A stretch of 64,000 bases of DNA from an uncultured Thermoanaerobaculia bacterium (GCA_951813015.1 CATOTG010000006.1:959501-1023500), one strand, 5' to 3'; counted from the stretch's first letter, positions 55,496 to 64,000 are shown. Numbers and translations: made by a program. Notes: a model not told the origin generated them from the letters alone.

Positions 55496-56869
55496 ATGTT
55501 GGAGTGGCTCGGCAGCGACACCAGGCAACGGCGACGCCGGATGTGGGCGGCGATCGTCGGCGTCTTCGTGACCGCCGACCTCAGTCTCTTCGGCTGGTTG
55601 ATCTTCCGATCTCTGTCGCAGCGCGAGGTGAACCGGATCGTGGTGGAGGCGCGCGCCGAAGCCGAGGAACTGGCGGAGGGGATCGCAGGCCGAGTGGAGA
55701 ACACCGGCCGCGACCTCTACACAGCGATGGCCACTGAGTCCGATACGCGCAGCTACATCAACAGCGTGCTGGTTCAGCGAGACATCGTGGACACCGTGGA
55801 GATCCGCGACACGGATGGCCGGCTGGTGTTCCGCAACCGTCGGGAGGAAACGCAGACGGCCGGCGGGGAGCCGCCGAACCTGGAGTCCCCGGATCTCGTC
55901 GCGGAGACGTTCACCCGTGAGACGCCCTACGAGGAGGTCCGGGTGCCGGTGGGCGATATCGGTACCTTCGTCATCGGTATCTCGCGTGCCGAACTGCAGC
56001 AACGGCTGGCCGTCCTGCGGCGGGAGCTGCTGCGGCAGGCGGCGATCATCGCCGTACTGACGGTGGCTCTGTTCGTTGCCGGCTACGTGATCTACAGCCG
56101 GCTCTCACGGCGGGCGGCGTTCGCCGAGCGCCAGGCGCAGGAGGCGGAGCAGATGGCGTACGTCGGCACCCTGGCGTCCGGCCTCGCCCACGAGATCCGC
56201 AGTCCCCTGAACTCACTGAATCTCAACATGCAGATGCTCCAGGAGGAGATGGTTGCGGACGAAGACCCGGCCGGTACGCAGTCGTCGCAGCGGCTGGTGG
56301 CGATCACGCGTTCCGAGGTCGGCCGCCTGGAGCGTCTGGTTTCCGACTTCCTCAGCTACGCGCGTCCGGCCGAGCTGGATCTTCAGAACACGACCGCGGC
56401 CGAGTTGCTCCGTCACTGCGTCGAGGTGGTGGCCGGCAAGTTGCGCTCGGAGCAGGTGGGTTCGGAAATCGACGATCGAACCGGAGGCTCCGTGTTCCAG
56501 GTCGACCGCGCGCAGGCGAATCAGCTGCTGCTCAACCTCGTCGACAATGCGGTCGAGGCGATGAACGGCTGCGACCATCCACGTCTTCGGCTCGAGGCCG
56601 AGATTCGCGATGGATCGGTCGTGCTGGCGGTGGGTGACAACGGACCCGGCGTTGCCGAAGCGGAACGCGAGCGGGTCTTCGAGCTGTTTCACTCGGGGCG
56701 CAGGGGCGGCACCGGTCTGGGGCTTGCCATCGTGCGTCGGATCGCCAACGCGCACGGCGGCGAGGCGAGGGTCCGGGATGACGGCCGTGCCGGCGCCACC
56801 TTCGAGGTGGAACTGCCCATGGCGCCCGGCTCGGCCCCGACCGGCGTGACGGAGCCTCGGCGTCGGTGA
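55496..56869 (+). CDS. Sensor histidine kinase
   Basis: 457 residues with a membrane helix near residues 16-36, an extracytoplasmic segment of about 145 residues, and a second helix near 180-200. The kinase core has the phospho-acceptor in ASGLAHEIRSPLNSLNLNM (His about 226) and ATP-binding motifs LVDNAVEAMNGC, VGDNGPGV and RGGTGLGLAIVRRIA. No response regulator gene adjoins it, so its partner is elsewhere. It is divergent from the peptide-transport genes, which it might control. Confidence 0.9.
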   Translation: MLEWLGSDTRQRRRRMWAAIVGVFVTADLSLFGWLIFRSLSQREVNRIVVEARAEAEELAEGIAGRVENTGRDLYTAMATESDTRSYINSVLVQRDIVDTVEIRDTDGRLVFRNRREETQTAGGEPPNLESPDLVAETFTRETPYEEVRVPVGDIGTFVIGISRAELQQRLAVLRRELLRQAAIIAVLTVALFVAGYVIYSRLSRRAAFAERQAQEAEQMAYVGTLASGLAHEIRSPLNSLNLNMQMLQEEMVADEDPAGTQSSQRLVAITRSEVGRLERLVSDFLSYARPAELDLQNTTAAELLRHCVEVVAGKLRSEQVGSEIDDRTGGSVFQVDRAQANQLLLNLVDNAVEAMNGCDHPRLRLEAEIRDGSVVLAVGDNGPGVAEAERERVFELFHSGRRGGTGLGLAIVRRIANAHGGEARVRDDGRAGATFEVELPMAPGSAPTGVTEPRRR

Positions 56870-57138
56870 CGGCCGGACCCTCCGCGTCGGCCCGCCGCGT
56901 CGTGCCGGGCTCCAGGCCGCATCCCGATCACAAGACGTACCCGACACCTGCCTTGGGGGCTTTGACCATCAAGCGACTGACTCCGTTCAACTGGTGAAAG
57001 CGAACGTTGCAGGGAAGATAGGCAAAGAGATGTTCGGGAAGGACCAGAGAAGCCGAGCTAATGCAGGCCTCCTGCCCGCCCGCACTCGGGGTGATGCACT
57101 GGACGTTGGAAGGGTCCTGCCGGACACTGCGGCCGTCA
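56870..57138. other. Stretch without a recognised gene before the rplU promoter
   Basis: About 270 bases after the sensor kinase. No tRNA, ORF with ribosome-binding site or known riboswitch was recognised. The sequence then runs into the rplU promoter and leader. Confidence 0.4.
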
Positions 57139-57168
57139 TTGACCCGGCGATCGTGCGGGTGCTATTGT
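57139..57168 (+). promoter_or_regulatory. Candidate promoter for rplU-rpmA-obg operon
   Basis: ttgacc at 57139-57144 and tattgt at 57163-57168, separated by 18 bases, about 139 bases before the rplU ATG. Both boxes are close to the sigma-70 consensus. It would give a leader of about 130 bases containing a hairpin. Confidence 0.5.
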
Positions 57169-57266
57169 CTGCCGTCGCCTGCCGTTTCGGCGGCGGTTTG
57201 GCGCGCGAGCGCCGGGCCGTCCCGCAGGTGGAGCTTCCGCGGAGACAGCAGAGGACGAATGACGTT

Positions 57267-57292
57267 GGCGTCGCCGCGACACCGGCGACGCC
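57267..57292 (+). promoter_or_regulatory. Leader hairpin before rplU
   Basis: Nine-base perfect stem (ggcgtcgcc, 57267-57275; ggcgacgcc, 57284-57292) with an 8-base loop, ending 14 bases before the rplU ATG. It would bring the ribosome-binding site next to a stable stem and could be an autoregulatory L21 leader element. This is structural inference only. Confidence 0.45.
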
Positions 57293-57306
57293 CCAGAGAG
57301 ATCACC

Positions 57307-57636
57307 ATGTACGCAGTGATAGAGACCGGCGGCAAGCAGGTCCGGGTCGCAGAGGGCGATGTCGTCGACCTGGAGCGCGTCGCGGGCGCCGAGAACGGTT
57401 CGGAGGTGGTCTTCGACCGTGTCCTGATGATCGGCGGCGGTGAGGGCGAAGCCGCGGTGGGCGAGCCTGTCGTCGAGGGCGCGCGGGTGCGGGCGTCCCT
57501 CGTGTCCGACCTGCGCGGGCCCAAGATCATCGTCTTCAAGTTCAAGCGCCGCAAGGGCTACCGTCGGCGCAATGGACACCGGCAGGACCTGCAGCGTTTC
57601 CGGATCGAGGCAATCGAACGAGCGGCCGGGGCCTGA
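57307..57636 (+). CDS. rplU: 50S ribosomal protein L21
   Basis: 109 residues. The start [14 protein letters not shown] and the C-terminal [24 protein letters not shown] are the family signature. It binds 23S rRNA. rpmA follows after 25 bases, as in nearly all bacteria. The operon continues into obg, nadD and rsfS. Confidence 0.97.
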   Translation: MYAVIETGGKQVRVAEGDVVDLERVAGAENGSEVVFDRVLMIGGGEGEAAVGEPVVEGARVRASLVSDLRGPKIIVFKFKRRKGYRRRNGHRQDLQRFRIEAIERAAGA

Positions 57637-57661
57637 GGCCCCGCAACGGAGGTTCACGGAG

Positions 57662-57919
57662 ATGGCGCACAAGAAGGGCCAGGGCTCGAGCCGCAATGGC
57701 CGCGATTCGAATCCCAAGAACCTGGGCGTGAAGCGTTACGCGGGCGAAAGCGTGACCGGCGGGACGATCATTGTCCGCCAGCGTGGGACCCGGTTCTTTC
57801 CCGGCGAGAACGTGGGCCGTGGCAATGACGACACCCTCTTTGCCCGGGCGGACGGCGTGGTCGAGTTCCGCAACCGGGGCCGGCGCGGCACGATCGTCAA
57901 CGTTCATCCAGCCGGCTAG
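57662..57919 (+). CDS. rpmA: 50S ribosomal protein L27
   Basis: 85 residues: [26 protein letters not shown] and [29 protein letters not shown] are the L27 hallmarks. The mature N-terminus lies near the peptidyl-transferase centre. No cleavable extension precedes it. Confidence 0.97.
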   Translation: MAHKKGQGSSRNGRDSNPKNLGVKRYAGESVTGGTIIVRQRGTRFFPGENVGRGNDDTLFARADGVVEFRNRGRRGTIVNVHPAG

Positions 57920-57983
57920 CAGCCTTGGCCGCGCAGTCGCTGCGCTGACGCACATGGAACCGGGCGTGCGATGCGTTCTGCGG

Positions 57984-58003
57984 CGGCGGCGACGTCGCCG
58001 CCG
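57984..58003. repeat. 20-base perfect palindrome between rpmA and obg
   Basis: cggcggcgacgtcgccgccg is its own reverse complement. It lies ten bases before the obg start and could form a strong hairpin or cruciform, perhaps an attenuator or terminator between rpmA and obg. Confidence 0.6.
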
Positions 58004-58013
58004 GGAGCGGTAG

Positions 58014-59069
58014 ATGAACTTCATCGACGAGGCCGTCATCGATGTCCTCGGGGGCGCCGGCGGCAACGGCTGCATGGCGTTCCGGCGGGAGAAGTTCGTG
58101 CCGCGCGGAGGCCCCTCCGGTGGCGACGGAGGACACGGCGGCAGTGTGGTTCTGGTGGGCGCTTCGGGGCTTGGCACGCTCTACCGCCTCACATTCCCCG
58201 CCAACTACCACGCGGAGCGGGGCCGGCACGGCGAGGGCTCGAACAAGACCGGCAGGAGCGGCGGTGATCTGATGATCCCCGTGCCCCTCGGTACCGAGGT
58301 CCACGACGCGGAGACCGGCGAGGCCCTGGGTGAGGTGCTGGCCGAGGACGAGCGGCTGACCGTTGCCGAAGGCGGCGCCGGCGGCCGCGGGAACGCACGC
58401 TTCAAGAGTTCGAGGCAGCGGGCGCCGAGGCGCACGGAGCCGGGGACGCCCGGTGAGCAGAAGCGGCTCCGTCTCGAGTTGAAGCTGCTCGCCGATGTCG
58501 GAGTCGTCGGCCTGCCGAATGCCGGCAAATCGACCTTGATCAGTGTTCTGACCGCGGCCAGACCGAAGATCGCGGACTATCCCTTCACGACCCTGGCGCC
58601 TCAACTCGGGGTGGTCGGGCCGCCGGCGGCGCCGCTCGAAGCGGAGCCCTTCGTGATCGCTGATCTACCCGGTCTGATCGCGGGCGCCGCCGGGGGCGCC
58701 GGACTCGGAACGCGCTTCCTTCGTCACGTCGAGCGGTGCCGCGTGCTGCTGCACCTGGTCGATCTCGGGCCGCAGCCGGACGAACAGGGCGGCACCGTAG
58801 AGGGGGCCACGGACACGATCGATGCCGAGTTGGGCGCCTTCAATGAAGAACTCCTGCACCGACCGCGGATCCTGTGCGGTTCCAAGCTCGACATCGCCGA
58901 CGAGGACAGGCGCCGCGAGCTTCACGAACTGGCCGCGAGACGGGGACTGAAGGCGTTTGAAGTTTCGGCCGTGGCGGGAGCGGGCCTGGCGCCGCTCGTG
59001 CGGGAACTTCGGGGCCTGCTCGACGCGGCGGATGCAGCCGCGGACACGGCGTCGGGAAGTCGGCCATGA
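58014..59069 (+). CDS. obgE: GTPase Obg/CgtA
   Basis: 351 residues. The glycine-rich Obg fold is in the first 155 residues (GGAGGNGCMAFRREKFVPRGGPSGGDGGHGG), followed by the G domain with P-loop GLPNAGKSTL (about 166-175), DYPFTTLAPQLG, DLPGLIAGAAGG and GSKLDIADED. It acts in late 50S ribosome assembly and stress signalling. nadD starts inside its stop codon, so translation is coupled. There is no C-terminal OCT domain. Confidence 0.97.
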   Translation: MNFIDEAVIDVLGGAGGNGCMAFRREKFVPRGGPSGGDGGHGGSVVLVGASGLGTLYRLTFPANYHAERGRHGEGSNKTGRSGGDLMIPVPLGTEVHDAETGEALGEVLAEDERLTVAEGGAGGRGNARFKSSRQRAPRRTEPGTPGEQKRLRLELKLLADVGVVGLPNAGKSTLISVLTAARPKIADYPFTTLAPQLGVVGPPAAPLEAEPFVIADLPGLIAGAAGGAGLGTRFLRHVERCRVLLHLVDLGPQPDEQGGTVEGATDTIDAELGAFNEELLHRPRILCGSKLDIADEDRRRELHELAARRGLKAFEVSAVAGAGLAPLVRELRGLLDAADAAADTASGSRP

Positions 59070-59674
59070 GCGGCACGGGGGCGCGTATCGGGCTCTTCGG
59101 CGGTAGTTTCGATCCGATTCACAACGGCCACATTCGACCGGTGCTCGCGGCCCGGGAGTCTCTCGGGCTGGACGTCGTTCACTATCTGCCGACTGCCCGC
59201 CCGCCGCACAAGCCGCGGGGAACGTGGGCTCCCGCGCTGCGGCGGAACACGATGGTCGAGTTGGCGCTGATGCCCTTTTCCCAACTCATCGTGTCGGATG
59301 CCGAACTCGATCTCCGACGATCCGTGTACACGGTCGAGACGGTCGAGCGCTACGCGACCGAGTTTCCGGAGGCCGAGCTCCACCTCCTCCTGGGCGTCGA
59401 CAGTTTCAACGAACTACCCGGCTGGCGACGTTTTGACGAACTGATCGAGGCGGTGAAGCTGGTCGTCCTCGCGCGTCCCGGGGAGCGTGGGCTCGACCCG
59501 GGCGTGCGTTCGTCCGTCGAGAGGGCGCGAGGCTACGTTCTCGTCCGTCACCGTTCGGTCGATGCCTCGTCGAGCGACATTCGCCGGCGTCTGGCGCAGG
59601 GTGCGGACGTCAGCGCGGATTTGATGCCGGACCCGGTGCTGCGCTACTGTCGCAAGTACGGGTTGTACCGTTGA
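59066..59674 (+). CDS. nadD: Nicotinate-nucleotide adenylyltransferase
   Basis: 202 residues. The nucleotidyltransferase motif GLFGGSFDPIHNGHIRPVL (GGSFDPIHNGH, HxGH-type site) and the C-terminal SSSDIRRRL are typical. It makes deamido-NAD from nicotinate mononucleotide and ATP. It overlaps obg (ATGA) upstream and rsfS (TTGA) downstream. Confidence 0.96.
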   Translation: MSGTGARIGLFGGSFDPIHNGHIRPVLAARESLGLDVVHYLPTARPPHKPRGTWAPALRRNTMVELALMPFSQLIVSDAELDLRRSVYTVETVERYATEFPEAELHLLLGVDSFNELPGWRRFDELIEAVKLVVLARPGERGLDPGVRSSVERARGYVLVRHRSVDASSSDIRRRLAQGADVSADLMPDPVLRYCRKYGLYR

Positions 59675-60087
59675 CGCAAGTGCAGACGCTCCAGGCCCAG
59701 GGGGCCGCGACCACTCACGATCCCGAGGGGACCGACCACTCAGAGGACCGTGTCCGCGCGGCAGCCGCGGCGGCGCTCGACCGCAAGGCGCAGGACCTGC
59801 GCGTGCTGGAACTCACCGAAGTCAGCGACTTCACCGACTTCTTCGTCATCTGCAACGGCGCCAACGCCCGTCAGGTGAGCAGCATCGCGGAAGCGGTTGA
59901 GCGCCGGCTGCGCGCCGACGGCGCCCGGCCGCTGCACCTCGAAGGAGCGGGCAGGGGCCAGTGGGTGCTGCTCGACTACGGCGACGTTGTCGTCCACGTC
60001 TTCGACGCCGAGCGGCGTGAGCTCTATCGCCTGGAACGGCTGTGGTCCGACGCACCGGACCGGACCGCGGAACTCGCGCCCGACTGA
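59671..60087 (+). CDS. rsfS: Ribosomal silencing factor RsfS
   Basis: 138 residues from a TTG overlapping the nadD stop. Motifs AQDLRVLELTEVSDFTDFFVICNGANARQVSSIAEAVE and GAGRGQWVLLDYGDVVVHVFDAERRELYRLERLWSDA match RsfS, which blocks subunit joining by binding L14 during starvation. The N-terminal 30 residues are extra compared with E. coli, so the start could also be further in. The operon rplU-rpmA-obg-nadD-rsfS is a standard grouping. Confidence 0.94.
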   Translation: MTQVQTLQAQGAATTHDPEGTDHSEDRVRAAAAAALDRKAQDLRVLELTEVSDFTDFFVICNGANARQVSSIAEAVERRLRADGARPLHLEGAGRGQWVLLDYGDVVVHVFDAERRELYRLERLWSDAPDRTAELAPD

Positions 60088-60100
60088 GGACGTTGCTGCG

Positions 60101-60334
60101 ATGGGCCCAGTGCTGCAACTTCGGGTCAACGGCCAGAAGAGGGAGCTGGCTTGCGAGGGGACCGGCGCCACCGTTCTCGATCTGCTGGCGAGCCTGGACC
60201 AGCACCCGAAGACGGTGGCGGTCGAGTTGAACCGCGAACTTGTGCCGCGGGCCCGCCTTGGCGAAACGGCGCTCCGCGATGGGGACCGCGTCGAGATCGT
60301 GCGCTTCGTTCAGGGTGGTGGGCCTGCGGGGTGA
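60101..60334 (+). CDS. thiS: ThiS/MoaD-family sulfur carrier protein
   Basis: 77 residues with the ubiquitin-like beta-grasp pattern: LQLRVNGQKRELACEGTGATVLDLLASL, VAVELNREL and GDRVEIVRFVQGGG. In working ThiS proteins the chain ends in Gly-Gly for thiocarboxylation; here PAG follows the GGG, so the last residues would need to be cleaved or the annotation of the end revised. It starts 14 bases after rsfS. No thiazole-synthesis gene is adjacent, so a different sulfur-carrier role is possible. Confidence 0.85.
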   Translation: MGPVLQLRVNGQKRELACEGTGATVLDLLASLDQHPKTVAVELNRELVPRARLGETALRDGDRVEIVRFVQGGGPAG

Positions 60335-60401
60335 TCGGATATAGTCTCCCGCTGCCGCCGGCGCCGGAGGACCCGGTTGACGCGAAGGCGGCATGGAGGC
60401 C

Positions 60402-60477
60402 GGGCCGCTAGCTCAATTGGCAGAGCAACAGACTCTTAATCTGTGGGTTCTAGGTTCGATTCCTAGGCGGCTCACCA
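60402..60477 (+). tRNA. tRNA-Lys (CTT)
   Basis: 76 bases including encoded CCA. Acceptor GGGCCGC pairs with GCGGCTC (one G-T), D arm GCTCAATTGGCAGAGC, anticodon stem/loop ACAGA-CTCTTAA-TCTGT giving CTT (reads AAG), and T arm with GGTTCGATTCC. A tRNA-Leu follows 53 bases later. Confidence 0.95.
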
Positions 60478-60529
60478 CGCCCCACCCGAGGCAGCCCATC
60501 CGGAGAGACCGGGCCACAGGGGCGACGGC

Positions 60530-60611
60530 GCGAAAGTGGCGGAACTGGTAGACGCGCTAGACTTAGGATCTGGTCCCGAGAGGGTTGGGGGTTCGAGTCC
60601 CCCCTTTCGCA
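60530..60611 (+). tRNA. tRNA-Leu (TAG), CCA not encoded
   Basis: 82-base class II tRNA with a variable arm (gtcccgagagggtt). Acceptor GCGAAAG pairs with CTTTCGC, anticodon loop CTTAGGA gives TAG (reads CTA), T arm has GGTTCGAGTCC. The gene ends with discriminator A and the next bases are cgc, so CCA must be added, unlike the tRNA-Lys and tRNA-Ala here. Confidence 0.93.
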
Positions 60612-60717
60612 CGCCTGACACGCAACTTGTCGCGCCCCTTGGATTCCAGAGTCTGCTCTCGCACCCATCCGCCCTTTCTGTCGCAACCGTAACCCCCCTG
60701 ATTCCACGCTCCCAGTC

Positions 60718-62127
60718 ATGACTGTAGTGGTCTCCAAGCGGGAGGTCGGCCTGTGCCGGCACGAGTTCGACATCGAGGCGCCGGCCGAGGAGGTCGACGC
60801 CGAGCACCTGCGTGTGGCTCTGGACTACCGCCGCCGGGCCCGTCTCGACGGCTTCCGCAAGGGCAAGGCGCCGCTCGACCTGATCCGCCAGCGGTTCGCC
60901 GAGGCGATCGGGGAGGACGTGTCGGAGCGGCTGGCGCCGAAGTACTGGCAGTTGGCGCGCGAGGAGGAGGATGTCCAATCCATGTTGCCGCCAAGTGTCG
61001 GGCCGGTCGAGGTGGTTCCCGGTCAGCCGTTGCGCTTTACGGTCACCGTCGACGTCGAGCCCGATGTCGACATCGACGAGGACCGGAGCTTCGAACTGCC
61101 GCAGCCCGAAATCGAGCCGACCGAGGCGGAGGTCGACGCGGTGCTGGAGCAGGTTCGCCTGGAGCGCTCGACCTGGGTGTCGGTCGACCGATCGGCCGCA
61201 CGAGGGGACCGGGTGCGCGGGAAGCTCCATCGCTCCGCGATGCCCGGGTTTGACCCGGAGGCGGATGGCGAGGACCACGATCACAGCCACGACCACGACC
61301 ACGACCACGACCACAGCCACCGCCACGACCAGGATACTCGCGGTCCGGCGACCCACGACATCGACCTCGAGCTGGGCGACGAGCGGGTCTGGCCTGAGCT
61401 CACCGACAACCTGACGGGGCTCTCGGCCGGTCAGACGGTGAGCTTCGAGCGCGTCGAGCAGGAAGACAACGTCGAACGGCAGCGGCGCTACGACGTCGAA
61501 CTCGACGAGGTGCTCGAGAGGAAGCTGCCGGAGGTCGACGACGACTGGGCCAGCGGCCTGGCCGCGAGCATCGAGAGCGTCGATGATCTGCGGGAGCATC
61601 TTCGCGAGCAGGTGCGGGCGCGGAAGGTCGAGGCTGCCGGCCAGCAGCGCGCGGACGCTCTGCTCGAGCAGTTGCGCGAACGGTATCCGGTCGAGCTCCC
61701 CGAGGCGGTGGTGGAACGCGAGGCGTTCCAGATGGCGCGGTCCTACGCGAACAACCTGGCTCGACAGGGTGTTGATCTCGAACAGCAGCAGTTGCCCTGG
61801 GAGCAGATGATGGAGGAGATCCGGCCGCAGGCGGGAAAACGGGCGCATGCCTCCTTTCTGCTCGACCGGATCGCCCGGGAGGACGGGATCGAACCGACCC
61901 GGGAAGACCTCGAGCGCGCGCTGGAAATCATGGCTCGCTCCCGCAACACGAACCGGGGCAAGCTGCGCCGCGAGCTGGAGCGGGATGGCGGCATCGAGAT
62001 GTTGAGGATCGAACTCAGACGGGACAGGACGGTGCAGGCCCTGCTCGAGGCCAACGCGCCGGTCGCTGCGCCCAAGGATGAATCGGGCGGCAGGGCGGAA
62101 GAACCCGCCGCCGACGAAGAGGGCTAA
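60718..62127 (+). CDS. tig: Trigger factor with His/Asp-rich insertion
   Basis: 469 residues. The N-terminal ribosome-binding domain contains [16 protein letters not shown] (signature GFRxGKxP), an FKBP-like domain lies around residues 155-250, and a helical C-terminal chaperone domain follows (about 250-440). An insertion at about 186-204, [19 protein letters not shown], is a run of alternating Asp and His, resembling the metal-binding tail of SlyD rather than normal trigger factor. It is encoded by a gac-cac repeat at 61276-61326. It is followed after three bases by clpP and then clpX, the usual tig-clpP-clpX order. Confidence 0.94.
   Translation: MTVVVSKREVGLCRHEFDIEAPAEEVDAEHLRVALDYRRRARLDGFRKGKAPLDLIRQRFAEAIGEDVSERLAPKYWQLAREEEDVQSMLPPSVGPVEVVPGQPLRFTVTVDVEPDVDIDEDRSFELPQPEIEPTEAEVDAVLEQVRLERSTWVSVDRSAARGDRVRGKLHRSAMPGFDPEADGEDHDHSHDHDHDHDHSHRHDQDTRGPATHDIDLELGDERVWPELTDNLTGLSAGQTVSFERVEQEDNVERQRRYDVELDEVLERKLPEVDDDWASGLAASIESVDDLREHLREQVRARKVEAAGQQRADALLEQLRERYPVELPEAVVEREAFQMARSYANNLARQGVDLEQQQLPWEQMMEEIRPQAGKRAHASFLLDRIAREDGIEPTREDLERALEIMARSRNTNRGKLRRELERDGGIEMLRIELRRDRTVQALLEANAPVAAPKDESGGRAEEPAADEEG
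61276..61326 (+). repeat. His/Asp codon repeat in tig
   Basis: Repeated cacgac dimers and agccac variants, in frame with tig, encode the run of alternating His and Asp in the FKBP-like domain. Slippage is possible because the repeat is nearly pure. Confidence 0.9.
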
Positions 62128-62130
62128 GCC

Positions 62131-62721
62131 ATGCTCGTACCCATGGTGGTCGAACAGACCAACCGGGGAGAACGCGCCTACGACATCTATTCGCGGCTGC
62201 TCAAGGACAACATCGTGTTCCTCGGCCGGGCTATCGATGACGACGTGGCGAACCTGGTCATCGCGCAGATGCTGTTTCTCGAGTCCGAGAACCCGGAGAA
62301 GGACATCTCCCTCTACATCAACTCTCCGGGTGGCTCCGTGACCGCCGGCTTCGCCATCTACGACACGATGCAGCATGTGAAGCCGGATGTCTCGACCCTG
62401 TGCGTGGGCCAGGCGGCGTCTTTCGCGGCGGTGCTCCTGGCGGGCGGCGCCAAGGAGAAGCGGCTCGTGCTGCCCAACGCGCGCGTGCTGATTCACCAGC
62501 CCTGGGTGCAGGCCCTGGGAGGCCAGCAGACAGACATCGACATTCACGCCCAGGACCTGCTGCGGATGCGCGGTCGGATCGACGAACTGCTGGCGCTGCA
62601 CACCGGAAAGTCCACCGAAGAAGTCCACGCCGACACCGAGCGGGACAAGATCCTGACCGCCGAAATGGCGGTGGAGTACGGCCTGGCCGACCGTGTCGTG
62701 GAGCGTCGGGGCGCCCGGTAG
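62131..62721 (+). CDS. clpP: ATP-dependent Clp protease proteolytic subunit
   Basis: 196 residues. The catalytic triad is visible: Ser in [14 protein letters not shown] (about 97), His in RVLIHQPW (about 122) and Asp in TERDKILTA (about 171). The N-terminus [28 protein letters not shown] is typical, including a short propeptide. ClpP forms a tetradecamer that degrades substrates unfolded by ClpX, encoded next. Confidence 0.97.
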   Translation: MLVPMVVEQTNRGERAYDIYSRLLKDNIVFLGRAIDDDVANLVIAQMLFLESENPEKDISLYINSPGGSVTAGFAIYDTMQHVKPDVSTLCVGQAASFAAVLLAGGAKEKRLVLPNARVLIHQPWVQALGGQQTDIDIHAQDLLRMRGRIDELLALHTGKSTEEVHADTERDKILTAEMAVEYGLADRVVERRGAR

Positions 62722-62845
62722 CCGGCGCCGAATGCACGGCCGGCGGCCCCGGGCCGTGCTAGCATCCGTAGGTGCCCACGCCCCGTGGTGGTCGTCGTGG
62801 CGGACCGAACGAAGCGGCCGGGAACAAGCAGAAACGAGCCGACGG

Positions 62846-64000
62846 ATGCCCAAGAAGGACAGCGGAGACGACGCCCTCAGGTGCTCGTTCTGCAGCAAGA
62901 GCCAGCGCGAGGTCAAGAAGCTCATCGCTGGCCCGACGGTCTTCATCTGCGATGAGTGCGTCGACATCTGCCTCGACATCATCGCCGAGGATCGGATGCT
63001 CGAGCAGCGCCAGGAAGCGCCCTGCCCAAGCCCAGGAACTGAAGAAGCTGCTTGACGACTACGTGATCGGCCAGGAGCAGGCGAAGAAGAAGCTGGCGGT
63101 CGCGGTCTACAACCACTACAAGCGAATCGACTTCGGCGAGCGGGTCCAGGACCGACGTCGAACTGCAGAAGTCGAACATCCTGCTGATCGGCCCTACCGG
63201 CACCGGCAAGACGCTCCTGGCGCAGACCCTGGCGCGGCTGCTGAGCGTTCCCTTCACGATCGCGGACGCGACGACGCTGACCGAGGCGGGCTACGTCGGC
63301 GAGGACGTGGAGAACATCATCCTGAAGCTCTACCAGGGCGTCCGGGAGCGACAAGGAAAAGACCCAGCGCGGCATTGTCTACATCGACGAGGTGGACAAG
63401 ATCTGCCGCAAGGGGGACAACCCCTCGATCACCAGGGACGTGTCGGGCGAGGGCGTACAGCAGGCCCTGCTCAAGATCCTCGAGGGGACGCAGTGCAACG
63501 TTCCGCCGCAGGGCGGACGCAAGCATCCGCACCAGGAGTTCCTGCAGATCGACACGACGAACATCCTCTTCATCTGCGGCGGCGCGTTCGTCGGCCTTGA
63601 GGAGCGCATCGAGCGGCGGATGAACGAGAAGACGATGGGCTTCGGCGCCGAGATCAGAAACCGGGACAAGCGGGGCGGGCGAGATGCTCCGGCACGTGCT
63701 GCCCGAGGACCTGATCAAGTACGGCCTGATCCCCGAGTTCGTGGGTCGCCTGCCGGTCGTGGCGACCCTGGAGATGCTCGACGAGGACTCCCTCGTCCGG
63801 ATCCTGACCGAGCCCAGGAACTCCCTGGTTCGGCAGTACGAAGCGATGTTCGAGTTCGAGGACGTGAAGCTCACGTTCACGGCCGCGGCGCTGCGGGCGG
63901 TGGCCCGGCAGGCGATGAAGCGCAATGTCGGCGCGCGGCGGCCTGCGGATCATCCTCGAGGAGTTGATGCTGGAACTGATGTACGGCCTGCCGTCCGAAG
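62846..64000 (+). CDS. clpX: ATP-dependent Clp protease ATP-binding subunit ClpX, five +1 frameshifts, 3' end cut
   Basis: The start ATG gives [26 protein letters not shown]; the C4 zinc finger is CSFC then CDEC. Then the protein jumps frames five times, each requiring removal of one base: in the C runs at 63020-63033, in CC at 63152-63153, near the C at 63349, in GGG at 63677-63679, and near 63936-63941. Frames between shifts keep the true ClpX sequence: [32 protein letters not shown] (Walker A), IVYIDEVDK (Walker B), [20 protein letters not shown], and [17 protein letters not shown]. ClpX unfolds and feeds substrates to ClpP. The gene runs off the window. The shifts are most simply sequencing errors in a low-quality end, but that needs reads. 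Confidence 0.85.

Overview
The window is a high-GC, gene-dense bacterial chromosome segment from a Gram-negative (diderm) organism. It carries lipid A and LPS genes (lpxC, lpxK, waaA), a type IV pilus / type II secretion platform, periplasmic and lipoprotein-like proteins, and both NtrY/NtrX-type and partner-switching regulation. Gene content and order (ECF sigma plus pilMNO/gspEF block, an ASPIC/FG-GAP TPR protein, rplU-rpmA-obg-nadD-rsfS, tig-clpP-clpX) suggest an uncultured Acidobacteriota lineage, perhaps near Thermoanaerobaculia. That placement is inference from general familiarity, not from a marker-gene search. There is no rRNA, prophage, insertion sequence with a transposase, or CRISPR array.

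Layout. 1-7.6 kb (minus): an ECF sigma factor, its zinc-finger anti-sigma factor, a secretin-N-like exported protein, GspF, GspE, PilM, PilN, PilO and a truncated next gene, mostly linked by 4-base stop/start overlaps. 7.8-10.1 kb (plus): waaA-lpxK. 10.2-13.0 kb (plus): an accessory cassette of a ribbon-helix-helix/ParE toxin-antitoxin pair, two related HNH-endonuclease-like genes and a decayed lpxK-like fragment between them. 13.2-18.5 kb (minus): a sodium symporter and a 1,244-residue TPR/FG-GAP/ASPIC protein. 18.6-21.3 kb: polA, containing an in-frame antisense copy of part of gspF. 21.6-25.9 kb: an LLM-class oxidoreductase, alanine dehydrogenase and selB. 25.9-31.2 kb (minus): lpxC, a DUF4390 gene, an NtrY-like kinase and an NtrX-like regulator. 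31.5-36.4 kb (plus): smpB-uvrA and a GAF/AAA+ regulator. 37-39.5 kb: an RsbW/RsbV/RsbU-like partner-switching module. 39.5-46.3 kb: a TldE/PmbA-like protein, a secreted isoaspartyl methyltransferase, tRNA-Ala, two DUF883-like membrane proteins, a phosphoesterase and an M16 peptidase pair (one active, one inactive). 47-50.9 kb: gcvT-gcvH, a membrane protein and larE-larB. 50.8-55.5 kb (minus): a peptide ABC binding protein, two permeases and queA, facing a divergent histidine kinase. 57.1-64 kb (plus): rplU-rpmA-obg-nadD-rsfS-thiS, tRNA-Lys, tRNA-Leu and tig-clpP-clpX, which runs off the end.

Two themes stand out. First, pieces of one gene appear inside or beside another: an antisense gspF fragment within polA, an lpxK-like fragment between the HNH genes, and a hairpin-rich in-frame insertion in an M16 gene. 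Second, single-base indels break otherwise conserved genes: ntrX, two sites in DUF4390, lpxC, queA and five +1 shifts in clpX. Because the protein sequence stays conserved on both sides of each shift, I read most of these as assembly or base-calling errors rather than true pseudogenes, but read-level checking would decide it. Part of the sequence is tandemly duplicated in frame (pilN, the symporter, the TPR/FG-GAP gene).
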